A DNA stretch of 64,000 nt from positions 434,001 through 498,000 of the forward strand of contig NZ_JAVCWH010000001.1 of assembly GCF_030846195.1 (NCBI RefSeq). Direction: 5' to 3'. Below are positions 46,190 to 53,634 of this stretch, in pieces. The position numbers were made by a program, and so were the translations under genes. How positions within the stretch are numbered: the stretch's first letter is position 1; the number at the start of each line of letters is the position of its first letter. The DNA is from Paracoccus yibinensis. Its GTDB lineage: Bacteria > Pseudomonadota > Alphaproteobacteria > Rhodobacterales > Rhodobacteraceae. The notes below the pieces were generated by a model, which had not been told where the DNA came from, did not search any database, and worked only from the letters and a program-made list of their open reading frames with translations.

Positions 46190-47248
46190 ATGACCCACCC
46201 CGACCCGTCGCTTGGGAAAGACAATGATTCCGGTCTCACGCTCACCTCTCGGAAAGAACAGCATCTGGACGTCGTGCTTGCCGGACTGGCAAGCCCGACA
46301 ATAACGACCGGCTTGGAGGCGGTCCTGTTCGAACACGTCGCACTGCCCGAAGTTTCATGGCACGATGTCGATTTGTCCACCGAATTTCTGGGCCACCGCA
46401 TTGACGCCCCCGTGATGATCGGGTCGATGACGGGCGGGCCAAGCCGCGCGGGCGCGATCAATCGCGTCCTGGCGCAGGTCTGCCAGCGGTTGCGCCTGCC
46501 CCTGGCTGTCGGATCGCAGCGCGTGATGATCGAGGGCGGAAGCACGGCGGGGCTGGACGGCAGCCTGCGCAAGCTTGCCCCCGACGTTCCGATCCTGGCC
46601 AATTTCGGCGCGGCGCAGCTGAACCGGGGCTTCGGCCGCGATCAGGCCCTGCAGGCTGTCGAGGCGATTGGCGCAAATGCGCTGATCCTGCATCTGAACC
46701 CCTTGCAGGAAGCCGTGCAACCCGAAGGCGACCGCGACTGGCGCGGCCTTGCCGCCAAGATCGGCGCCCTGGCCCGCGACCTGCCCGTGCCGGTCGTCGT
46801 GAAAGAGGTTGGCACGGGACTGTCCGTGCCCGTCATTGCCCGCCTGGCCGACGAGGGGATCACCCATTTCGACGTCGCGGGCGCGGGCGGCACGGACTGG
46901 GCACGGGTCGAGGCCGCGCGTGCGCCCGATCCGGTCTCGGCCCAGGTGGCCGCCTGCTTTGCGGGTTGGGGCATCCCCACGTCCCAGGCGATCCGCGCCG
47001 CCCGCGAGGCAACACCGGATGCAACCATCATCGGATCGGGGGGTATCATCACGGGTCTGGACGCCGCGCGGGCCATCCGGCTGGGTGCGGATGTGGTGTC
47101 GCTGGCGGGGGCTGTCCTCGCCTCGGCAATCGAGGGGCCAGGGGCGCTGGAACAGCAACTGGATATCGTGCTGAAGCAGTTGCGCACCGCCTGTTTCTGC
47201 ACCGGCAGCGCGAATCTTGCGGAACTGCGCCGGGCGCGGCTGCGCTGA
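46190..47248 (+). CDS. idi: Type 2 isopentenyl-diphosphate delta-isomerase (FMN)
   Basis: A 352-residue FMN- and NADPH-dependent isomerase interconverting IPP and DMAPP. SRKEQHLDVVL near the N terminus, MIGSMTGG, LAVGSQRVMI, ILANFGAAQL, VVKEVGTGLS, DVAGAGGTDW and GSGGIITGLDAARAI are the conserved flavin and substrate blocks of the type 2 family. Type 2 idi is typical of organisms using mevalonate and of Paracoccus carotenoid clusters. A hairpin terminator follows. Confidence 0.94.
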   Translation: MTHPDPSLGKDNDSGLTLTSRKEQHLDVVLAGLASPTITTGLEAVLFEHVALPEVSWHDVDLSTEFLGHRIDAPVMIGSMTGGPSRAGAINRVLAQVCQRLRLPLAVGSQRVMIEGGSTAGLDGSLRKLAPDVPILANFGAAQLNRGFGRDQALQAVEAIGANALILHLNPLQEAVQPEGDRDWRGLAAKIGALARDLPVPVVVKEVGTGLSVPVIARLADEGITHFDVAGAGGTDWARVEAARAPDPVSAQVAACFAGWGIPTSQAIRAAREATPDATIIGSGGIITGLDAARAIRLGADVVSLAGAVLASAIEGPGALEQQLDIVLKQLRTACFCTGSANLAELRRARLR

Positions 47249-47255
47249 GGAAGGA

Positions 47256-47276
47256 ACGGCGCCCCGAAGGCGCCGT
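47256..47276. terminator. Hairpin terminator after idi
   Basis: A perfect 8-bp stem ACGGCGCC/GGCGCCGT with loop CCGAA is followed by CCTGTCTT. It lies between convergent idi and the DUF2382 gene and could serve both. Confidence 0.7.
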
Positions 47277-47291
47277 CCTGTCTTGCAGAGT

Positions 47292-48206
47292 TCAGATGTT
47301 CCGGTCAGTGTCGCGGCGAATGGTGCCGGTCGCGTCGCGGTCGTCCTCGATCTCGACCTCGGTATGGCGCACTGTGTCCGAGATCGTCTCGCGATGGGTG
47401 TCGCTGGTCTTGCGCAAACCGATCTCCTCGACCACGCGGGCCTCTTTCTGCACCACCGCTTCCTCGCGGTACTCCTCGGCCTCGAGCACGCGGTCCTGGA
47501 AGGTCGCATCCTCTCCGGTCAAGGCACGGTCAACCGGGCGGCGTTCGATTTCCACACGCTCCTCGCGCAGATCGACGCTTTCGGTGACAGGCTCCTCGAC
47601 CGTATAGGCGCGGACGCGGACACGGCCATGGCTGGTGTCGCGCTTGCCGATGCGGATGCGTTCCTCGACCACGGGGATCGTTTCGTCTGACCGCAGACCC
47701 ATCTGCTCGCCATGCGCGCCATATTCCGTGCGCGCGTCCAGATCGCCGGACAGCGAACCGCCCGCCGTGGCCGCGCCAGCGGATGCCGTTGCATAGCTGC
47801 TGGATTCGTATCCGCCCCAGCCCTCGGCCCGCCAGCTGTCGGTGCGTTCGTCCAGATTGATGCTGCCTTCATCATCCAGGATGTCCAGGGCCGTGTCGTA
47901 TTCCGACGACCCAAGGCCGGTCACCGTGACCAGATAGCCCCCGCGCGACAGCCCTTCGGCATAGGCATAGCGGTCTTCGTCGGGAAAGAAGAAATCGCTG
48001 AGGGAATCCCAAAAGCCCTTTTCGTCACCAGTCCTTGTGCCGGTCGCCGCAGTGACGTCCGATCCGCCGGACACCATTCTGATCCGTGCGGTCGGAATAC
48101 CCGCCTGGACCAGGCGGTCCACTGCGCGCTGCGCGTCGTTCTGGTTGTCGAACATGGCGGAAACCGAAGTGCCGCCCATGCTGCCGGTTTGATTGTCATA
48201 GGTCAT
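47292..48206 (-). CDS. DUF2382 (YsnF/AvaK) stress-type protein with N-terminal YflT-like domain
   Basis: A 304-residue soluble protein. The N-terminal 100 residues (SAMFDNQNDAQRAVDRLVQA, YLVTVTG) resemble the general-stress 17M/YflT fold. The second half holds a DUF2382 domain with the IPVVEERIRIGKRD opening, RVRVRAYTVEEPVTESVDLR, and the strongly charged end EARVVEEIGLRKTSDTH. Such proteins are induced by desiccation, heat or salt in several bacteria, but no biochemical role is known. The start at 48206 overlaps the end of the neighbouring DUF2382 gene by 11 bases. Confidence 0.85.
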   Translation of the reverse strand: MTYDNQTGSMGGTSVSAMFDNQNDAQRAVDRLVQAGIPTARIRMVSGGSDVTAATGTRTGDEKGFWDSLSDFFFPDEDRYAYAEGLSRGGYLVTVTGLGSSEYDTALDILDDEGSINLDERTDSWRAEGWGGYESSSYATASAGAATAGGSLSGDLDARTEYGAHGEQMGLRSDETIPVVEERIRIGKRDTSHGRVRVRAYTVEEPVTESVDLREERVEIERRPVDRALTGEDATFQDRVLEAEEYREEAVVQKEARVVEEIGLRKTSDTHRETISDTVRHTEVEIEDDRDATGTIRRDTDRNI

Positions 48207-48630
48207 CGTGATCTTCCTTGTTGTTGGATGGGGTCGGATCAAAGCCCTGCCCGTTTTCGGACATGCGTTCGACCCGAACGACCTGACGCTGCGTTTCCGC
48301 CGCAATCTCGACGGTTTCCTGGCGGTATATTCGCCGAACATGGACCTCCTCCCGAAGATACAGTTCGCGCGTCACGACCAGCCGTTCCTCGACAACGGGA
48401 ATGATCGTCAGATCGTCCTGGGTCGTCACCTCTGGCACGGCGTCGATCCTGCGGTTGACGGGCACCCGAACCACCTCGACTTCTGTGCTGGACAGATCTG
48501 CCGGCAGGAGATGGTCGACGGTTTCGGTCTGCGTCGAGACGCGCACCCGTCCAGTGACCATGGCCTGCTTTGACAGCGATACCGTTTCCTCGATAACGGG
48601 AATGATATCGGCATTGGGTTCGTCAGGCAT
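48196..48630 (-). CDS. DUF2382 domain protein
   Basis: A 144-residue protein that is almost only a DUF2382 domain: IIPVIEETVSLSKQAMVTGR, then IIPVVEERLVVTRELYLREE and RRIYRQETVEIAAETQ. It is a diverged copy of the domain in the downstream gene and is coupled to it by an 11-base overlap. The start at 48630 follows GGAGGGCGA. A paired stress function is inferred from the shared domain only. Confidence 0.85.
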   Translation of the reverse strand: MPDEPNADIIPVIEETVSLSKQAMVTGRVRVSTQTETVDHLLPADLSSTEVEVVRVPVNRRIDAVPEVTTQDDLTIIPVVEERLVVTRELYLREEVHVRRIYRQETVEIAAETQRQVVRVERMSENGQGFDPTPSNNKEDHDDL

Positions 48631-49076
48631 TCGCCCTCCGCGGTTCATCGGTCCTTGCGACCAGCCATGGAACAACAGACGCTGCTGCGATGCGTTCGTT
48701 CACATAAAAGAGAGCGGCTGAAAGCTGCCGGATTCGGGCAAGTCAGCACCCCTGGGTCAGCACATGCCCTGAGATGCTCTCCGAGAAGTTCGACGGCTGA
48801 TGCCCTCACAGGAAGGAGGCAGGACAACCCCCCTCAACGGACCATCATTTAATCAATTGAAATCAATTATTTTCAGGTCGACAAAATCAAGATTTATTAT
48901 CGCAATCCTTGGACCAGAGGATTTGGAAGTGAATGCATCATATAAATCCCGCAAACAAATACTTTACCAACAGGCGAGTCTGAGTTAATAATTAAAACCA
49001 TATCCTTGATTTAGTAAATGTTGTCTCTCGTCAGGACCGCGTTCCGCGGCACCTGACCGTTCATGGGTGCCCAGGG
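48631..49076. other. Gene-free, partly AT-rich region upstream of the large paralog operon
   Basis: No convincing gene lies here. Bases 48845-49020 are, by eye, about two thirds A+T, in sharp contrast to the GC-rich surroundings. They include a direct repeat of ATCAATT (ATCAATT-GAA-ATCAATT) near 48853-48869 and TA-rich tracts such as TATAAAT and TTAATAATTAAAA. The region must hold promoters for the minus-strand DUF2382 pair and the plus-strand operon, but I cannot place a specific -35/-10 pair. An AT-rich leader can also mark the edge of acquired DNA. Confidence 0.5.
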
Positions 49077-51314
49077 ATGCTATCGCTGACTGATGGATTC
49101 TCGATCGAGGGGGTCGATTTCTTTCGCGACGACGAAGCGAAGGAGGTCTTCTATTACCTTCCCAAGTCCGTTGAACTTGCCCGCCACCCGGACGGGTCGC
49201 CCCAGTTCCAGTTCGTTCTGTATCAGGCCGGGCTGCCGATCGAGGGCAAGCAGCAGGGCGGCGGCTTCATCGTGATGACCACGATGCTGACAGCCCCCGC
49301 CGACGTGATCGGTCCCAGGGCCATGGACAGGGCGCAGCAGATCCTGCGGTCCGAGGCGCCTTCGCCCGGCGCGCCCATCCCCACGCCCAAGATACGGCCG
49401 GTCAATTTCACCAGCGGCACGGCCGCCCTGCGGATCGCGCGCGGCACGGGCGGGATGCTGATCAACAATATCGACCTGGGCAAGCCATCGCTGTTTGGCA
49501 GCAATACCGTGTCCATCGTGGCCGACATGCCCTTCGAGGGTGCCCAGATCTTTGCCGACGTGCTGCGCCAGGGCGGCGACATCGCGGCGGTGGAATACAA
49601 CCTGGAATTCGAGGTGCGCCTGCCCGCCGTCGTGATCGAGGCGCATATCAGTTCGTCCCGCGTGCGCAATGTCGTGGCGACCTATACCACCCAGCAGGTC
49701 GTGGACGAGGATTTCTGGGGCGGCGACACCACCACGGAAACCCGCAAACGCACCGGCTATTCCGAATTCCTGCGCGAGAATTCCCTGGTGGAACTGGAAA
49801 TCCGCGCCGGATCGGCCGAGGTCGAACTGGACGACGACATGATATCGGACCTGCGCGACTTCGCCCTGGGCGCGATGGACAAGTTCATCAACGAACAATG
49901 GCTGAACGTGGGCGGCATCCTGACGACGGAACAGCTGCAAAGCGAATGGCTGGAATTCATCAACGAGGATTTCGAAAAGAACTTCGATCTGGTCCTGACC
50001 CAGTCCGACGTCATCCTGCGGCAATACAACCCAAGCGCGACGATCAACCCGACCTTCATCACCGCCGATGTCAACGACTACCTGATCATCGTCGATACCA
50101 TCGCCCATCCCTTCTTCCAGCGGCTGGAGGTCGATGTCTCGACCAGCTTCGATTTCGAACGGTTCGAGGATTACGTCCATTCGATCGTCGTGGACCTGAT
50201 CTATGACAGCCCCGACAACACCGGGCGACGCATCCAGAAATCCGAAAGCTTCATCTTCACCAAGGACGACAACCAGCGGAAGAAATTCATCACCGCCAAG
50301 GGCCGCAGCAACGAATACCAGGTCATCGCCGAGGTGCATTACCGCGACGGCCCTGTCCTGAAGCAACGGCTGCTGAACGCGACGTCGATCGCGCCGGCAC
50401 AGGTCATCGCCGTGGCCAACCCGGGCGAGATCAACGTGACCTTTACCGCCCCCGCCATCGGCTTTGACGGCGATCTGCAATCCATCGACATCGAACTGGC
50501 CTATGAGGATCGCCGCAACAACGTCCTGCCGTTCACGGAACAGCACAGCCTGACCAAGGACAGCCCGCAGGTCCAGATCAAGAAGCCCGTCTATTCGCCC
50601 GAGGTCAGGCCCTTCCGCTATCGCGTCACCCATGTCTTTCCGACGCAGAAGATCTCGACCCCCTGGCTGGAAGCGCCCGCAGGCACGACGAACATCAAGG
50701 TATCCACCCCGTTCGAGGATGAACTGCGACTGGACGTGGTGCCTTCGGCAGACTGGAACGAACTCAGCGGCATCCTGGTGTCGCTGACCTATGACGACCC
50801 CGAAAACGACGTTCGCAGCCAGCAGTCGCTGTTCTTCGCCCCCGACGAGGTGGGCAAGATCAAGACCTTCATCGCGCCCCTGAAGGATCCGGCGAAGCGG
50901 ACCGTATCGGTGGCGGAAACGCATCTGTTCAAGTCCGGCGCGGCGCGCACCCTGCCCGCCCGCTCCATCGACGCAACCGGCGTCCCGGCGGTCGTGGGCA
51001 ACGCGCCGGGCGGCGTTTACCGGCTGACCGTTTCGGGCGAGGATCTGGCCTTCGGGACCGAGGTGCGGCGGGCCATGGTGACGCTGCGCTATGACGATCC
51101 CGCCAACGGGGTGTCGGACACGCATGGGGTGATCCTGCGCGACGCGGACGACACCTCGGTCTGGACGGTTGCCTTGGCGGATCCGGCCCGGCTGGATTAC
51201 ACCTATCGCGTCGATTACGTCCTGGCCTCGGGTGAACGGATCGACGGACAGGACCAGACCGACACATTCACCAACCCGGAAGGCTGGCTGATCCTGGACC
51301 CGCCGGCACGGTGA
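49077..51314 (+). CDS. Unrecognised paralog A of large repeat-protein cluster (745 aa)
   Basis: First gene of the cluster, a 745-residue protein I do not recognise. It has no signal peptide or membrane segment. The N-terminal part (1-270) shows features shared with its neighbours: FYYLPKS, GGGFIVM near residue 61, then FEGAQIFADVL near 152 and VEYNLEFEVRLPAVVIEA. A middle segment contains AHPFFQRLEVDV. Four repeats of about 98 residues follow, marked by YDSPDN (376), YEDRRNN (476), YDDPEN (572) and YDDPANG (672), each with a later DP plus an aromatic strand (ADPARLDYTYRVDYV). The start has only a weak ribosome site (AGGG next to ATG) but MLSL matches the paralogs' N termini. Cytoplasmic location is inferred; function unknown. 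Confidence 0.8.
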   Translation: MLSLTDGFSIEGVDFFRDDEAKEVFYYLPKSVELARHPDGSPQFQFVLYQAGLPIEGKQQGGGFIVMTTMLTAPADVIGPRAMDRAQQILRSEAPSPGAPIPTPKIRPVNFTSGTAALRIARGTGGMLINNIDLGKPSLFGSNTVSIVADMPFEGAQIFADVLRQGGDIAAVEYNLEFEVRLPAVVIEAHISSSRVRNVVATYTTQQVVDEDFWGGDTTTETRKRTGYSEFLRENSLVELEIRAGSAEVELDDDMISDLRDFALGAMDKFINEQWLNVGGILTTEQLQSEWLEFINEDFEKNFDLVLTQSDVILRQYNPSATINPTFITADVNDYLIIVDTIAHPFFQRLEVDVSTSFDFERFEDYVHSIVVDLIYDSPDNTGRRIQKSESFIFTKDDNQRKKFITAKGRSNEYQVIAEVHYRDGPVLKQRLLNATSIAPAQVIAVANPGEINVTFTAPAIGFDGDLQSIDIELAYEDRRNNVLPFTEQHSLTKDSPQVQIKKPVYSPEVRPFRYRVTHVFPTQKISTPWLEAPAGTTNIKVSTPFEDELRLDVVPSADWNELSGILVSLTYDDPENDVRSQQSLFFAPDEVGKIKTFIAPLKDPAKRTVSVAETHLFKSGAARTLPARSIDATGVPAVVGNAPGGVYRLTVSGEDLAFGTEVRRAMVTLRYDDPANGVSDTHGVILRDADDTSVWTVALADPARLDYTYRVDYVLASGERIDGQDQTDTFTNPEGWLILDPPAR

Positions 51315-51330
51315 TGCAGGGGATCGCGCG

Positions 51331-53625
51331 ATGCTGTCCTTTGCCCCGCCCATCCGGCTGATCGAGGGCCACCCCGTCTTTGCCGACCACGGGGACCCGG
51401 GCCTTTTCCACGTCCTGCCGGCGGCGCCCCTGCTGGCCGATGCACCTGACGGCGGCCCGGCCTTCGGCCTGATGCGGTATCTGGGCGACGGGGCGGGCGG
51501 CGCGGCCCTGGCGGGCGGGTTCCTGTCGCTGACCACGGAACTGCCGGTGCCCCAGGCCGCGCAGGACCGGATCGCGCAGCGCCTGTCCGACGAACTGGGC
51601 CGGGCCGTTCGCCTGTCCCTGCCGCTGTTCGACGACGGTCAGGTGGAACTGACCCTGCTGGGCCAGACCCAGGGCGGGGCCGCCACGCCCGGCACCCCGT
51701 TCGAGGTGACGGTCCTGGGCAGCACCCGTCCGTCCATGGCGGGCGTGAACACCGCCAGCTTCCAGGTCGCCCTGAACGCCACGGCCGCCGCCTTCATCGA
51801 GGCGGGAGTGGGCGATCCGACCCTGCCCGCGCTTGTGGTCTATCGCATGGCGCTGTCGGGGCTGCACCCGGCCTATCGCGTCAAGGTTTCGGGCGACCTG
51901 TCGCGGCTGGAACAGGAACTGGACGCGCGGTTTCGCGCAAATGTGTGGTATGTCCGGGCCGATATCGCGGCCCAGACCCGAGATGCGCTTTCGACCGCAG
52001 GCGTGCGCGTCGATACCGTCATCATGGACGGCCAGGCCACCGACGACGCGGCGGCGGCCGAACGCGCCGTGCTGGACTGGATCACCGAGACCTATTTCGA
52101 TCCCGCCTATGGCACGACGCCCCCGCCCGCGCCCACCCTGGTCGATTCCCTTGCCGGGACGGTGACGGATCTGTTCGACACGCTGATGCCCGGCGCGTCC
52201 TTCAAGCTGAAGACGCGGCGCGAGAACGATGTCCGCCAGATCGACGCGGTGCTGAACCGCACCACCGTCCGCCGCCGCGACCTGGTGTTCCAGGCAACGC
52301 TTGGCCATGAACTGCATGCCCTGCGCGTGGATCAGGACGGCAACGAACGCCCCGGCTGGCCCGCCCTGCGCGACCGTCTGATCGGCGGGGTCAACATCGC
52401 ATCCATCCCCCGCCGGGAAGTGAGCGTCGGGGTCATGGACCGCTTCGCCAGCGACGGCCTGTTCGCAGTCGAGGTGGATCTGGCCCTGCCCGATCCCGAT
52501 GGCGGGGGCGATCTGCACCCGGAAACCTTCATCTTCCACGATGCGGCCGACCGACAGCTTTATGCGGTCAACCTGCTGGATGCGGCGTCCGGATTGCTGA
52601 CAGATCCCTATCGCTATCGGCTGCGCTGCCATTACGACCCCGCATCGGATTTCGGGCAACGCCCGTCCGAAACCGGCCCCTGGATCGAAGGCCGCGCGGG
52701 GGAATTGATCGTGGATCCGCGCGTCGATGGTCCCTACCGCCTGCGCCAGCCCGTCATCGGCGTGGCACCCGGCTTTCCCTTTGCGCAATTCCCGCAGGTC
52801 ACTGTCGATCTGCGCCGCATGGAGGGGACCGAGGAAACGCAGCGCGCCATGCTGGCCCTGACCGCCGACCGACCGGAAGCCGAATGGACATTCCGCGGCC
52901 ATGGCGCGGACCCGCAGGATTTCGAATACCGCCTGCAATTCGAACGCCCCATGGCCCAGGGCGGGCCGGTGGCCCTGGACTGGCGCCGGGAACCGGGCCT
53001 GCGCGTGACCCTGCCCGACCCCTTGCCGCACCGCCGCCGCGCGACCTTCTTTGCGACCCTGCCCTGGTCCGAGGTGACGATCGCCTTTCTGGAAATCCGC
53101 TATGACGACCCGGCCAACGGGTTGCGCATCGACGAACGCATCAACCTGTCCCCGGACCAGCCGCTGATCGAACGGGATTATGCCATCGCGGACCCGCAGG
53201 TCGCGGCCCTGACCTATCGCCTGACCGCGCTGATGACCGGGCGCGGCGTCGTGCAGGGCGACTGGCGCGAGACGACCGACACCACCATCGCCATTGGCCG
53301 CGAACTGGTCGAGATGCGCGCGGTCCGGTTCCGCGCCCTTGGCCTGCCCCTGTCCCTGCACCGGCTTGCCGAATTGCGGATCGAGGCGCAGGCGCTTGGG
53401 TCCGACGGCACCCTGCATCATCAGCACCGCATCGCCGTCGCGGGGGATCAGACGGGCACCGATCTTGGCACCTGGACCTTTCCGCGCTTCGCCCCCGAGG
53501 TGGCGCGTCTGCGCATCAAGGCCGACTGGCGCGATACCAACGGCTTTCCGAATGGCAGCCCCTGGACCGACTGGCCCCGCGACCTGGTCCTGATCCGCGT
53601 GCCGCAGATGACATTCCAGGCCTAG
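51331..53625 (+). CDS. Unrecognised paralog B of large repeat-protein cluster (764 aa)
   Basis: Second paralog, 764 residues, 16 bases after A. The opening MLSFAPPIRLIEGHPVFADH, FHVLPAAP and GGFLSLTTEL near residue 61 align by eye with the other members. ASFQVALNATAAAFIEAGVG and LVVYRMALSGLHPAYRVKVS match the second N-terminal block. Four repeats of about 100 residues begin near 388, 491, 591 and 690; the third has the clear LEIRYDDPANG and YAIADPQVAALTYRL motifs, while the others are more diverged. No signal peptide, membrane segment or known catalytic motif is seen. It is translated from a start preceded by AGGGGA. Function unknown. Confidence 0.8.
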   Translation: MLSFAPPIRLIEGHPVFADHGDPGLFHVLPAAPLLADAPDGGPAFGLMRYLGDGAGGAALAGGFLSLTTELPVPQAAQDRIAQRLSDELGRAVRLSLPLFDDGQVELTLLGQTQGGAATPGTPFEVTVLGSTRPSMAGVNTASFQVALNATAAAFIEAGVGDPTLPALVVYRMALSGLHPAYRVKVSGDLSRLEQELDARFRANVWYVRADIAAQTRDALSTAGVRVDTVIMDGQATDDAAAAERAVLDWITETYFDPAYGTTPPPAPTLVDSLAGTVTDLFDTLMPGASFKLKTRRENDVRQIDAVLNRTTVRRRDLVFQATLGHELHALRVDQDGNERPGWPALRDRLIGGVNIASIPRREVSVGVMDRFASDGLFAVEVDLALPDPDGGGDLHPETFIFHDAADRQLYAVNLLDAASGLLTDPYRYRLRCHYDPASDFGQRPSETGPWIEGRAGELIVDPRVDGPYRLRQPVIGVAPGFPFAQFPQVTVDLRRMEGTEETQRAMLALTADRPEAEWTFRGHGADPQDFEYRLQFERPMAQGGPVALDWRREPGLRVTLPDPLPHRRRATFFATLPWSEVTIAFLEIRYDDPANGLRIDERINLSPDQPLIERDYAIADPQVAALTYRLTALMTGRGVVQGDWRETTDTTIAIGRELVEMRAVRFRALGLPLSLHRLAELRIEAQALGSDGTLHHQHRIAVAGDQTGTDLGTWTFPRFAPEVARLRIKADWRDTNGFPNGSPWTDWPRDLVLIRVPQMTFQA

Positions 53626-53634
53626 GGGGAACCG

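Noticed and set aside
48800-48988. Small 62-codon plus-strand frame in the AT-rich gap
   Set aside because: No ribosome site or similarity, and the AT-rich composition makes it look like chance.
49080-51536. An 818-codon minus-strand open frame opposite paralog A
   Set aside because: Same composition bias, no ribosome site, and A is supported by similarity to B, C, D and G.
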